The notes beneath the pieces were generated by a model. That model saw only the letters and a list, made by a program, of their open reading frames with translations. It was not told where the DNA came from and did not search any database. The position numbers were made by a program, and so were the translations under genes. Shown piece after piece: positions 43,346 to 55,893 of a stretch of 64,000 nucleotides of DNA; the stretch's first letter is position 1, and each line of letters begins with the position of its first letter. The stretch comes from Elmis aenea. Taxonomy: Eukaryota > Arthropoda > Insecta > Coleoptera > Elmidae. The DNA is taken from positions 60,102,108 through 60,166,107 of the forward strand of contig OX393577.1 of assembly GCA_947652605.1 (NCBI GenBank), in the 5' to 3' direction.

Positions 43346-45414
43346 GTGGTCGAAGAAAAAAGTTTATTTCTTTCGGCCCCGAATTTATTTTCGCACACAG
43401 CCCCGCGAATCCTATGACCTGCTTTGCGGATTTCAAACGAATTATTAGTAACAATTGAGAGTAGAGGTACAAATTTAAAAAAAAAATTACCCGGCTTAAT
43501 AAACGAATAAATAAATAATTTATGTTTTATCTGCATTATTTATTTTTAGTTAATACGTAGCAACGGATATATTAAAAAAATACATATTTGGAACATCGTT
43601 TAAAGACATAATAATCAAATTAAACTGTTCTGTTTTGTATTTAAAGTTTAGAACATACCTTAACTGACTAACAAAAATAAAAATAAACAGCATAAAAACA
43701 CAGGAAACTCACAAAAATGTTTTTTTTCCTGCAAATATTAATTGGTTCTAATGCCGTTATGTGTAAGCTTATGTAATTCTTTAAATTTCATTTATGTTAG
43801 TAAGTTTTTCATTAAATTTAACTTCTTAACAGTTTGACAGCTTCGCGCAGTAAAAAACTTTTGTTTTACGAAACAGCGCAAAGCTGCGAAATTTAAAAAG
43901 TCGAATTTTAAAGTAAGTGATGTACGAAGGCTTGGAAGAGCCACTTGAAATAATTTTAAAAAGGTGAAATTTTTAAATTTTGGTTTTAAAATGTACATAT
44001 AGGTAAATGTTGATTTATAACTAAGACAAGTCTAGAACTGCAGTCTAAGTCAAAAAAAAAGTGAAATTTCACTTTTAAAAGTTGATTCTTTAAGAAAAAA
44101 GGCAAGATTTCAAACAAAGGTTAAGTTTCATCTTTTTAAAATTATTTTAAGTGGCCCTTTTAAGCCTTCGTAGTAATGTTTACTACTTAAGTCAGGTTGA
44201 TTTTCTTTACAGTTCTTCAAAATAATTCATCCTCGATCTAGTTTAGGCAAACAAAACAATTCTTTTGCATGAGAACAGTTTTTTTTAAGATGGATAATAA
44301 AATTTCTGGGAGAAAAAATTGTAGTAAATAAAAAAAGTGAAGATCGACGACGGAAGCTTAACGTTAATTTAAAACAAAAATGTAGTTTCGACCCATTTTA
44401 CAGTGTAGGCCTACGCGGATTATAATAGCTGGTGTCAGCAAGGCGGGCAGCATATGGCACTCGCACAGGTCGACGTATAAAATATCAAAGTTGCACCTTT
44501 CCTTAGTGGGACATTTAAAACCTAACCTAGGGTATTGTGTTGAACAGTGGCTAACGTAGTGGCAAATAGATCCCCATTCTACGGAACACCGGCCACCGGT
44601 CAGACTATAATCTCATTCAGTTAGAGACGGGACCTATCGTCTATTGTTGTCAACAGTCAATGCCTCCCAATAACTGCAGAAAAGATCTGCCCACTGCCAG
44701 ATTAATGGATCAATCGCATTGTGCATCGGTTTTATTAGGTTGATTAGCAGGACCCGGTCATTGGGTAGCCGCTATTGTGTCGAAAATACGAAGTCGGCTA
44801 TGATGAATTGTTGCAGGGAATTAGATATATGTTGATGTGTTTTCGAGACGGACCACGACAAAGCGAGTCTTATTTCGTGTCGGGTTTGTTATTTTGTTAG
44901 CGCGTTTCGTTTGTGACCAGATTAGTTTCGCTTTATTACAATTATTTTGGATGACGCGAGGGTAGCTATAAGTCATCATTCTCTCGGGAATAATCATTTG
45001 TTGGTATACTTAAAGATACAGAGATACTGCTATAATGCACTTCGCCCATCTTAGCGGCAACATCTTAATAAATTCGTACTGTGTCATTAACACTCCTGGC
45101 GCCTTCAAAATAAATCAAATTACGTGTTTAAAAAAAAAACGCCACATATTGCTTTCTAGCGTGGCCAATAGCAGTGATATTCTAAAACGCCATCCTCAGT
45201 TTTGATTTTTGCTTTTGTTATGTCAAAATGTGTTGTAGCGGAGCATTGTCATGTAGTAAATACCAACACATGTATAAATAAATCGATTTGCGTGTTTAAA
45301 AAAAGCCCTATTTTCAAACGCGGCCTTAAAAAAATGTGAGTTCTTTAGGATACGTTAATAAAAGCACCAAAATAAGTGCTAATTCTACAGTGACAATAAT
45401 CTACATGCGTTTTG
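43346..45414. other. Intergenic; complex island at 44380-44990
   Basis: 43346-44380 is AT-rich, with an inverted pair around GAAATTTCACTTTT (44060-44160 against 43900-43990: AAGCCTTCGTAGTAATG against CATTACTACGAAGG-like). 44380-44990 is non-repetitive, more balanced in base composition, with many stops in all frames and several ATTAATG/ATTGATC-like homeodomain-type cores. It could be a regulatory element; this is inference. Confidence 0.35.
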
Positions 45415-46824
45415 TGGGTCACTTTGTTAATATAAGAGTTATATGTATATACAGTTAAATCAGCAAAGTTTGCAGATTTTCAAGGCGAATTTAATGCCAT
45501 TTTGACATCTGATCTACACCGTCAACTTTTTTTAAAATATTTAGAAAAAACTAAAAACATACTATTTTTCAACGGTAAGTAGGGTTGGGCTATATTTGAT
45601 TTTTATTTAAAAAATCAAAAATCATTGATTTAAATTTAAAAAATAAAAAAAAAAATTACGAATTTTTAATTTTTTTTTAAGAAACTTGATTATTTTCCCT
45701 TTTTACAACTAATTTATTCATTATTTACACAGCGTTATATCTTTTATACAGCGTCATTCAAAAAGTACCAACAAATGAAAAAGCTTTTTACTAAAAATTT
45801 CTCAGAACATTTTATTCCTGATAAAGTTGGTGGATGACCTAAACTAATTAAAAGATAAAAAAAACTTCACAAAAATTGTATACGATACCAGATTTGAGTG
45901 ATTTCAGAAATATTCACAAGAGTAAAGGGGCCTTAGTTAAGAGTTAAAAAAAAAATTCACAGGGAAAGATTGTTTAGAATTCAAAAATACGACCGAAGAT
46001 AAAATATGACGTTAAAATTCCAATTTTTAATTTTGAAGTAATCTCAACATACAAATAAGTGCCCTTATTTTAAGAACTTAAAAAAAGTTAAAAAAAATGT
46101 TTAGAATTAAAAAAATTTACTCAATATAAAATATCGTTTTCTCTTGAATTTCTTTTAAAACTCTTAAAATAATGGCACTTTAATCTTGCGAATATTTCTA
46201 AAATCGCTAAAAGCTAGTGTCGTATGAACTTGTAATGAGCTTTCTGACCTTAAAATTAGTTTTAGACCATGCACCAACTTTTCTTGAGAATAAAATTTTC
46301 CCAGAAATCGATAATAAAAAACTTTTCCATTAGTTGCAAACTTTTTGAATGTTGACACTATCTACTATAAAATTAAAAAATGAAATATTAAAGTCAAATT
46401 TTGTATTGTCATATTTTTGATTTGTAAACAATTTTTTTCCACGTTTTTTTTTTTGTAATACACCTAACAATCCCTACATCAATGAAACGAGAAAAAAAAT
46501 ATCTTTTTAATGAACCCATGGCCAACCATGATTGCCATTTAAAAAAAGTCAAGTTTGGCTATATTTCAAAAATCAAGTTTGCCATGACTGTTTAGATACT
46601 TTTTTAACATTCTTCGTAAAAAAGATCTACAGGAATAATTTCACATTTTGATTTTAACGTAGATGGCTATGGAGGAATTATTTACCGTTGAAAAAATCGT
46701 ATGTTTTTAGTTTTTTTCGAGAATATTTAAAAAAGTTGAAGGTGTAGGTCAAAATGGCTTTAAATTCGTCTTGAAATTCTGCCCAATTATCTAACTCTTA
46801 TAATAACAAAATTACCCATACGAC
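45415..46824. mobile_element. Degenerate foldback element with a nested TTGGGC-ended repeat
   Basis: The left arm (about 45465-45585, with CCGTCAACTTTTTTTAAAAT and TACTATTTTTCAACGG) pairs with the inverse at 46680-46820. Its ends have lost the canonical CAGGGTG. Inside, from AGGGTTGGGCTATATTTGAT at 45585 to about 46370, is a second foldback whose inverted copy lies at 61830-62430. Confidence 0.65.
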
Positions 46825-46831
46825 ACATGTA

Positions 46832-48029
46832 CAGGGTGGTCCAAATTCGATGGGATTGCATGGGTATCTCGGTTAATATTTAAGATAGAGAAACGGTTAA
46901 ATTAAAAACTCAGAACCGTTTTCAAAAATATTCTATCATTTTCGGTTTTCGAGTTATCGAATAAAAAGTGTTTTTTTTGTCATATTAATAATGTGTCATA
47001 TCTCCGTTATTGTTGTAAATATCAAAAATATTTATTAAGATTATTTTTGGATATTTTTATGTTTAATTTGATTATACTAAAAAAAAAAATTACGCTCGCT
47101 GTTAAAAAGTTATGACACAAACTTACCTTTTTTTTAAATGGAAACGATAGTTGGCTATGACCTATTTAAAATCCTCATTTTTTTCTCATTTCAAATATAT
47201 AAGGGTTGATGTATTTATTTTCAACAATACGCAAGTTATGAAGGTTTTTTAGTTTTTTTTTTAAAGAAAATCATAGTAGGCTGTGAAAACAAAAAATAAA
47301 CAAAGTGTAAAACCTTATAAAACCCATGTGGTACAAGTTACCAAGGTTTTTTAATTTGTTATTGAGATAAATACGAAATTTTTGAACATAAGATACACAA
47401 CAATATCCTACATTACTGCTGATACCGACGTTATCGTTGTTTTCTTATTTTCAAATATTTACAATGTTTATCTCCACAACAAATTAAAAAACCTTGGTAA
47501 CTTGTACCACATGAGTTTTGTAAGGTTTTACACCTTGTTTGGTTTTTGTTTTCATAGCCTACTATGATTTTCTTAGAAAAAAACCTAAAAAACCTTCATA
47601 ATTTGCGTATTATTAAAAATAAATACATCGACCCTTATATATTTGGAATGAGAAAAAAATGAGGAATTTAAATAGGTCATAGCCAACTATCGTTTCCATT
47701 TAAAAAAAGGTAAGTTTGTGTCATAACTTTTTAACAGCGAGCGTAAATTTTTTTTTTTAAGTATAATCAAATTAAACATAAAAATATCCAAAAATAATCT
47801 TAATAAATATTTTTGATATTTACAACAATAACGGAGATATGACACATTATTAATATGACAAAACAACACTTTTTATTCGATAACTCGAAAACCGGAAATG
47901 ATAGAATATTTTTGAAAACGGTTCTGAGTTTGTCTCAAAAAACTGCACATTTTTGGTAATTTAACCGTTTATCTATCTTAAATATTAACTGAGATACCCA
48001 TGCAATCCCATCGAATTTGGACCACCCTG
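46832..48029. mobile_element. Foldback MITE, family G1 copy 5 (1.2 kb)
   Basis: CAGGGTGGTCCAAATTCGA and its inverse at the ends, TA on both sides, long paired arms. The central region (47250-47560) pairs GTGGTACAAGTTACCAAGG with its inverse. It is closely related to copy 2 (4807-5929). A different foldback ends immediately to its left. Confidence 0.88.
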
Positions 48030-48031
48030 TA

Positions 48032-49062
48032 CATAATTGTCACCCTGTATAGTTCATTATTGTAAAAATCTAAACAAAACTAAATTAGGTACGTAAAACT
48101 GCACTTCGCAAACAATAATTCGACGAAACAGCGTCTGTTATTGCAAAGGTTTAGTGACTTGCCAAAACTATTTACCGCAGACAAAATTCCAACTACAAAT
48201 GGGACATATTCTCGTTTTCACCAATGCAATTGTTATGCAAACAAAGTGACAATCATGAGCAATTACTATCGTTAAATACCGCGACCGTCAGCTTGTCTGG
48301 GAACATCTACATACTCTGCGTCCACCATCCATCATTATGTCAGAGACTAGATAAACGATGCGAACATTTAAATTCTATACACCTGCAAAAGAGCTTCAGG
48401 TACAACATCCAAATGAAGCCCTATTAGTGATTTATAAACGTGCGGACGGACCGTAACAAAAATACACGCGTAGAAAACGTCTCCGAACGTAATCCGAAGA
48501 ATTTAGAGAATCGAGTTGACTGTAATCGCGGGATTACTTAACTAAAATGTGTAAAAATCAATCTGTTCGATTGTTAGTTTCCAATTAAGTTTGTTTTACA
48601 ACGAGCGAACATCTGTTACACCGTTTCTACATTTAACGATTTTAATAGCGGATATTCAATTTTAAACGTACTTCCTATTTTGCCAAACCACAACCGATGT
48701 TAATTTATCAATAAATTTAAATAAACAATTAGTTGCGTTGATTGGTTTTTGTTTAGGCAAACGCAGCCACTAAAACAGTTTTTTTCTTTAATTTCAGGGG
48801 CGCCAACATTCGATAATAAGTAAATTAATTCTTTAAAATACGAATGTTTGTTTTAGAATTAAAAAATCATACAAAGAACAAATGTCTGCAAAACAGACAT
48901 TTTTAAGAATACAAAGTGAAAGAACCAACCTATTAAAAAACATAAATATATGGCCTGCCTCAGTTAGACAACTTCAATTTAAATTATTTTACCCAAACGG
49001 TGGAAGTGGTTTACGAATCGGAAATTCCGATTTACGAACATTCGACTTACGACCAAAATTGT
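48032..49062. other. Intergenic, no gene recognised
   Basis: Non-repetitive sequence. The frames at 48224-48427 and 48882-49196 have no recognisable domain; the latter runs into the next repeat. 48230-48600 has balanced base composition and is a possible regulatory island. Confidence 0.35.
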
Positions 49063-49063
49063 A

Positions 49064-49990
49064 CAGGGTGGCCTATTTTCGATGCCCATACATCTCGGAT
49101 AAAAAAAACAATATCGCTTTTTTATTAAGGACAAAACCCATGCACAAAATGTCTTTAAAGTTTTTCTCTATCTTTTCGTTTAAGCGAGATAGTTAACATT
49201 TTTGAAAATTATAAAAAATATATCAAAAACCTGTTTACGGCAATGAATTTCTCTCGAAAAAAGAAATCGAGACTACGCACTTAACAGGGAAGGTCACGAT
49301 ACGTTGTGTTTATTGCATCAAGAACATCAAAACTAAATGTTTTCCAGCGTTATTTGTGCCACTGGCCATTTTCTTCGGAAAAATATGAGAAAAACTGAAA
49401 AGCTGAATAATAAAAGTAATTTTTGCAATCGCGTTGGCCATGAAACCGTCACAGACAAAATCTAAATTTTTCTATTTACGAATGCGCGCAGCCTTTGCAA
49501 ATAAAATGGTGCAAAGTTTTTGAAAAAATCTTAAAACGGTTCCGGAGAAAAACGTGAAAAACGAGACCTTTGAAAAAACGGTATTCCCTATGTTAATAGC
49601 CTATGCAAGTCGAATAGATATAGTAATACAAATACACGACAACTTCTCAAATGATAGCGCTTTTGCAGGGGTTTCGTTTTTGACGTTTTTCTCCGGAACC
49701 AACCGTTCAAGATTTTTTCAAAAACTTTGCACCATTTTACTTGCAAAGGATGTGCGCATTGGTAAATAGAAGAATTTAGATTTTGTCTTCGACGGTTTCA
49801 TGGCCAACGCGATCGCAAAAATGACCTTTTTATACCAGTTTTTCTTCTATTTTTCCGAAGCAAATGACCAGTGGCACGTGTAACTTTGGAAAACATTTAG
49901 TTTTGATCTTCTTGATGCATTAAACACAGCCTTAATCAAATTCAAGCGACAACGTATCGTGGCCCTCAAACTTTCAGTTTATCCCTTTAA
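49064..49990. mobile_element. Foldback element starting CAGGGTGGCCTATTTTCG
   Basis: A long palindrome centred near 49610. Blocks such as GTGCAAAGTTTTTGAAAAAA, CGTTGGCCATGAAACCGTC and TGCCACTGGCCATTTTCTTC in 49340-49560 recur inverted in 49680-49900. The left end is preceded by TA; the right end has no canonical CACCCTG and is probably truncated. Confidence 0.7.
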
Positions 49991-50705
49991 GCTTGTAATC
50001 CAATTTGGAAAAATTAAAAAAAAAGAACACTAATTTAAAAAAAAAAATTTAGAACCATCTCCCAAGCTGTTTATAGGTATGACTGTACCTACAACAGCTT
50101 GCAATAAATTTCAAAAATATGATCAAGGTGGTCTTTAAAAATCCAACAGTTTAAAAAAGAATATTTTACTTTGTCTTCAAGACAAATGTTGACCTGTGTA
50201 TAGCTCGACTGTCTCTATTATATTGCGAAAATAATAAGAAAAATTAACAAACGCACTGACATCCGGTGGCATCGCAATTATCACACAACGGTAATTAGCA
50301 ACTAAATTAAAACATAGAGGGAACGGAACTACCACATAACGTTTTTTTTTGTACGACAACACCGAATTTAGAACTGTAATTTCAATCTGATTAAAATAAC
50401 ACGTGTAGTTGAGCTATCGTTCCATGTTTTGGACATAAATCTGATAATGTACGTAAACATTTACGGTTAAAAACGTTTCGCCCAAGGCTGTTGTTACATT
50501 GTAAATTACAACCGGGCGATTTGTTAAGGCGTATTGTTATTAAAAGCTGTAGGGATTTATTATTTCTGACTTGCATGTAACGGTAATTAATTAGGTTTAA
50601 TTATTGCAACGAATAAAGGCACGAACAACCGAGGATCGCCACGGACAAACGAAGAACGCCACGAATAAATGAATAACGCAAGTACGTTTTTGAAGTTTAC
50701 ATATA

Positions 50706-51355
50706 CAGGGTTCTCGTTTTTCGCGGGCCACTATGGGGATCTCGTAAACGGTAAGAGTTACGACTTCGGTTAAATTGGGGCAAAGTTGTATATTCAGGTG
50801 CTTAATAATTTGACGCAAACAGAACTTATCTAGCTCTTTTAGTTTTTGAGATATTGGGAAAAAAGTAAAAAAGTGGATTTTTGTTTTTTGACGGTAACTT
50901 TTTCATTTGATGTCAAATTTCATTTTTGTAAAAACTTTTTCATGGCCACTTTTTGCAAGGAATCAGAATCCCCAATTATATTTTCCGTGCGACGTTTCGT
51001 TTTTTTAAAACCATCATTAGGTCAATTTTTTCTTATGGACGCTATATCTGATTTTAACGCCAATTTGTAGAGCATTTTATTCTGAATTCGACAAATATTT
51101 AAAACAAAAAAAACTGATTTTTAAAGCTAAACTTCTCGAATAAATTGAGCCAAATTTAAAAATATTTTTGTAGGTAGGTATTTCACCATAAAAAAAAAAC
51201 AATAATGGGACAATTTTAATTACATTTTAATTTGAGCGAATTTTATTTCACTTTCTGTTTAAAGTTGAAAGTTTTTTTTTAATCATTAACATTACCCAGG
51301 GCGCGCCAAATAGTTAGGAAACTATTGGGATTTCCTTTGTAAACAGTAAGATATA
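50706..51355. mobile_element. Degenerate CAGGG-type repeat
   Basis: The left end is CAGGGTTCTCG after TA, then GATCTCGTAAACGGTAAGAG. The right end is ACAGTAAGATATACAAATTC preceded by CCCAGGGCGCGCC. The arms are weakly complementary. 49991-50705 has no recognisable feature. Confidence 0.45.
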
Positions 51356-51391
51356 CAAATTCCGTTAAATTACATAAGATGTTCCTATTTT

Positions 51392-51854
51392 AAACCGCGT
51401 ACAGACCAAAACTAGAAGTTCGCGAATTGTTCGAGAGCAGTTCGCGAACTCTTCGAATGCCATTCGCGAGCAAAACGTCAATAGCTCTCAGAACATAGTG
51501 AACAGTGCGTAAAGGATTCTCTTTTGTTAATAAATATGTCATAAAGCGACGATGAAGATGTGGTGACTGCTTGTGTTGCTTTTATGTTTGTGAAAATGGT
51601 TTCCACACGCCTTTACACAAGCTCCCCGATGTTGCGCCATAAAACCCCCCTTTTTCTTTCGATTTTGTCTGGTTCCTTCTATATTATAACCTCAAAAATT
51701 TGCTGTAATGCCTTAAGAGAGAACTTTCATTGAACTAGCGAACTGCTCGCGAACATATTGTTCACGAACGCTCGTCATATTGTTCGCGAACGCTCGTCAT
51801 ATTGTTCTCTAACTGTTCTAGAACACCTCGCGAGCTTGGTCTGTACGCGGCTTT
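51392..51854. mobile_element. MITE, about 463 bp, AAACCGCGTACAGACCAA ends
   Basis: The left end AAACCGCGTACAGACCAA pairs with TTGGTCTGTACGCGGCTTT at the right. The inner part is dense in TTCGCGAAC-like palindromes (GTTCGCGAACTCTTCG, TTGTTCGCGAACGCTCGTCA). No coding sequence. The target duplication is not clear. Confidence 0.75.
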
Positions 51855-53074
51855 AGAGAATTCCTCGACAATGCTTTATTTTTGGTAAAATAACTATAGC
51901 AAGCTATAGATACCGACGAAAAACTGGAATAGCACATTTTTTTAAATTAAGTATCTGTTTTGCTTAATCTTTAGACTATTTATTATTTAAAAAAAAATAC
52001 ATTAGGCACGAAATGTTCCGAAGTATTATCTAAAATATATTTCTGAATTTCACCTTGGCGTTATTTCGATCTCATCGGCGTTAATATTAACTGTACACGC
52101 ACGTTTACACAATCGGTTTTCATTCCAATAAATTACCAGACTTGGCACGTAATTAAAAAAAAAACTCGACAAAAAACCCCTTTCATTAAGGTGAAACCTG
52201 TGGTAGAAACCTGTGGTAGCGCATCGGCGGAGGTATTCGCTAGCAGAAAAAACCAATCCACATATAATGAACTAAAAAAGCGGTTAAATAATTTGAAGCG
52301 AATTGAGGCGCACACCGAAAACAATGATCTGTTGTGGTACCAGGCGGGCGCTATGAAATTATCCTGTCTACACGGTCCGATTAGGACGTCAACGTTGTCA
52401 TTGGCGGCCAATAATTGCAGGCCGGTATGGCTGGTAAACGAGAGATCTGTTGAACCGACAAGGTGGGTGTTTGATCTAACATTTGGGCAGGCATTAACTG
52501 TTTGTTAATGTGTGGGCTATTTCATAAAAAATAATATTTCACAAAACGACCGCAATGTGTTCCAACCTCTTTGCAAATAATTTGTTTACAGTGCGGCCGA
52601 AATTCGTGACTCGTGATTTAGAATCGCAAACGCTTGCCTCCTGCTATTAAAACTTTGGAAAAACACAGTTGAAGGAAAATAAACAAACGGAATTAGAAAA
52701 CAAAATAATTTAAAAGTAGATATGTTGAATTCCAAGAACTACAAAAATGGTTCTCATTCGAATCTCACAATTTAATGAAGTGGTTTCTTTACCTAAAAAA
52801 TAACTTTAAATAGGCCAAATCATTTTGTTGACCTATATTGGTCGATTTTGGCCTGAACGGATCTGTTATTATTTGGCACTCGAAAAATATTTTGGCCACT
52901 TTAAAGCAAGTGTAGACCACCAGCTAAGAACCACTGATTCCAATTAAGAAAAATATAAATTAGCTTAGTTAACATACTATTATTATACAGACAAAGAAAC
53001 AGTAGTCTCTTAACTGGTCTTTCTATAAAAGATATTCTTTAGAGATATTAAGATAAGTTATTGCGGCTTCGTGC
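51855..53074. other. Intergenic; complex island at 52180-52520
   Basis: A 105-codon frame (52191-52508) is open but shows no domain, and a second frame is open on the other strand. Base composition is balanced and non-repetitive. A conserved non-coding element is as likely as a gene. Confidence 0.3.
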
Positions 53075-53300
53075 GGAACTTTTCCACGAGTGCGTAATTG
53101 CTTTACAACTCGTGTTATGTAGCTTACTTTTTCTACGATCACATAATGCATACTATTTTAACGGCTTTTTGGCTAATATAAACATGTAATTACGTTGTCT
53201 TACTTTGCCTACTTTGACATTTCTAGACAAGTGTGCGTTTTGCTTATCGTGCGTTTTAACTCACACATTTACATTAGTGGTCGTAGAAAAACTTTTTTTA
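53075..53300. repeat. Dispersed repeat, copy 2 (partner 42945-43345)
   Basis: It has the same order of blocks as the copy at 42945, same orientation, with several small indels. 53301-54190 after it shows nothing recognisable. Confidence 0.7.
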
Positions 53301-54239
53301 TATTACATATAGGTACTATTATAAGTTTCTGTAATTGTATTGCATATTTCGTTATTATAACCAATTCGTCTTTAAAATCAAGTCGCAAAGTTAATCTGTG
53401 ATAGCTTGCCATTGTTATTATTGAAACAAACGTTTTAAAAATTCAACCAACGCGCGCGAACAGGAACAACTTTATTATGAGAAATTATAGCCACGATTAA
53501 AAACTTATTTACCAAAGTGTTGTTCAAAACTCGCGTATAAATAAATTATCAATTCGTCACGTTCACTCAGTCCAAAGCCGTAATTAAATGTAAAGTGATT
53601 TTTATTAAAATTTACGAAAACAATATAATGGACCGTGGCGAATTGTAACAACCGTGGCAAGCCTTAAAATAAATATATCCTAGCATTTTGCTACTGCTAC
53701 AATAAACCATGAGAACTTAATGTTATTCAAAAACTTCCGCTGCCAAATCGGGTTTATAACATTAGAAACGAATTCTTGTTTTATTTTATTGGTGCAATAA
53801 AGGATTTCTTAATTTTCTTATCACAATTAATATTAATTTTCTTATCACAAACAACGTGATTTTCGTGCACTTTTAATCTACTACATTTGTCAAAATTTGA
53901 TCTTAAAAACAAAGTAATTTTACATCAAATCGTACCCAAGTATAGTGTATCCTAGAATTTTGCGGTGTGCATTTACTTTATAGCCTTTTTCAAGAAACTT
54001 TACACTAAAACCAGTAGTAATTAATTATACGTTACATGTTTGCCTTTGTTATTGGCCCTAAATGTATTTTTCTGAAACACTTGGAATGCTCAAAAAGTGG
54101 AGTGTCTCAGAGTTCGTGCAGAAAGCTTAATTATTTGGATGTAGACAACAAAAAACGAATGCCACCCTCTTCATAAATAACAAAACGCTTCGGAAATTTT
54201 GAGATATCTGTGTTGGCGCCGATGACTTTATTTTATTGA

Positions 54240-54800
54240 CAATTTCCTTCACCTGCCAAATTTGCGTTTTCAACTAATCTTCTAAAGACTACCAATAAGA
54301 GCATTATTACACGGTCATAATTTTACATTCCTCTGTCAAATGTTGATCCTGCTGTCAAATTTGCGTTTTCGACCAATAACAAACTCAGATTTCCTAGAAA
54401 CGACCAACAAACATAATCATATACACTGATACCTAATATCCTTTTCGCAATTAACAGTTTCTAAGAAATCCGAGTTTGTGATTGGTCGGAAATATAAATT
54501 AGGAGAGGGAATTAAATATTTTGGTGATGAATTTTTTTTGACGAATTTCGGCGACCAGTAGCGTTACTTTAATATAGATTAAACCACACCCCTGACGCAC
54601 CACTCTGACAGTACTTGTAAAATTTGACATAACATACATTTAATTTGACAGGTAGGTTAGTAGAAGGAAATTTTCTGACAGAATATAACTCGTGCATTGC
54701 AAATAATCTATAATTTTGGACAAATCTTCACTTATGCAAGCAAGTTGAATGAGAAAAAATCACTCGTGCACTTGTATTTTTTCAGCTTAACCTGCATTCG
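54240..54800. repeat. Dispersed repeat, copy 1 (partner 60200-60660)
   Basis: Shared blocks in the same order and strand: CAAATTTGCGTTTTCGACCA, ACCAGTAGCGTTACTTTA, CTGACGCACCACTCTGACAG and ACTCGTGCATTGCAAATAAT. An inner inverted pair around AACAAACTCAGATTT makes a small hairpin. No coding sequence. Probably a MITE or other non-autonomous element. Confidence 0.8.
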
Positions 54801-55893
54801 GGCATATTTACCAAAAAGTATCGATAATTCTCAATGCACGTTATATTACTACTGAAAATTTCAAGTTTTTTTGCTTCATTTTTAATTTATATTGTGAAAT
54901 CCGCTCTTTTTACACCTCATCGGCGGCGATCCAGGAAGTGTGAATAATGTTTTGGAAAAATATTTTATAACTTTATGAGGATTATATAAAAAATTAGCAA
55001 CTTTAAAGATGAGATGAACCTGCGCCAGGTCAAAATATGGAATTTTATTGCAAAATGTTGTCCATTGTTAGGAAATTAGTAACCTACAAATTTGGCTATT
55101 TACCTGTTGGACCTTTTAACTAAACCGCATATATATCATGCTAAAAATAGCAGACAAATTAGCAACACTATTAAGTAACATTTTTATTGAGATTCCTAAG
55201 GATACCGGCAAACGTTTATTGCCATTCGTACAATTTTACAGCGGAATTCGACAATTTATGTTTAACGACTCAATTTCGCAATTGACGAGCGTCTGATCGA
55301 TGCAACGTGATACGTCCTCTTCTCGTTCGATTTGCATTGTTTTGACAAGTCGTCACGGACCACCCCGGTCGGGCGTCGGTACAAGTCAAACGCGGAAAAA
55401 TTGCGTGATTAATAAAATCTGTCGGGAGAGGAGTCCGGACGAAATCTACTTAACAGACTTCACAACTTCCAAGAGATTTCTCGCCGCACCTCACGCTGGT
55501 CGTAACAAGAGACCACCAACCACACGCGGTCTCTTGATTACAGGACCGGCCTGATTGTGGATACTAATATATGTGTAAATTATATGGAAGCATTTGTCAA
55601 TGCTTCCTTTAAAAGCAAAGGGGCCGATCGGTTAACAAACAAGGAAAAACTAACCTTATATTAGGGCACGATATCGCAATTTATAAACGAGAACTAAATT
55701 AAAACGAAGTTTACACAGGAATAACAAAGAGGATAACTATACAAATCTTCTCAACTATAGACAAATTTAACGTAGCGGCTCATTTTTTGCAAACAATTCA
55801 ATAGTGCTTGTATAAATACTTAAAAGGCCTAGAAACATTAATAGAAAACTGACGAAAATAATTTAGACATTTTGTGATTAGTATTGAATAGGC
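54801..55893. other. Intergenic; GC-richer island at 55250-55560
   Basis: The frame 55300-55554 (84 codons, basic, low hydrophobicity) has no domain. The surrounding sequence is complex and non-repetitive; it may be regulatory or the 5' end of an unrecognised transcript. Confidence 0.3.

Noticed and set aside
52191..52508. 105-codon plus-strand frame as a gene
   Set aside because: No domain, an overlapping long frame on the other strand, no convincing start or splice context. Kept only as a complex island.
55300..55554. 84-codon basic frame as a gene
   Set aside because: No recognisable domain or signal peptide and no neighbouring exons.
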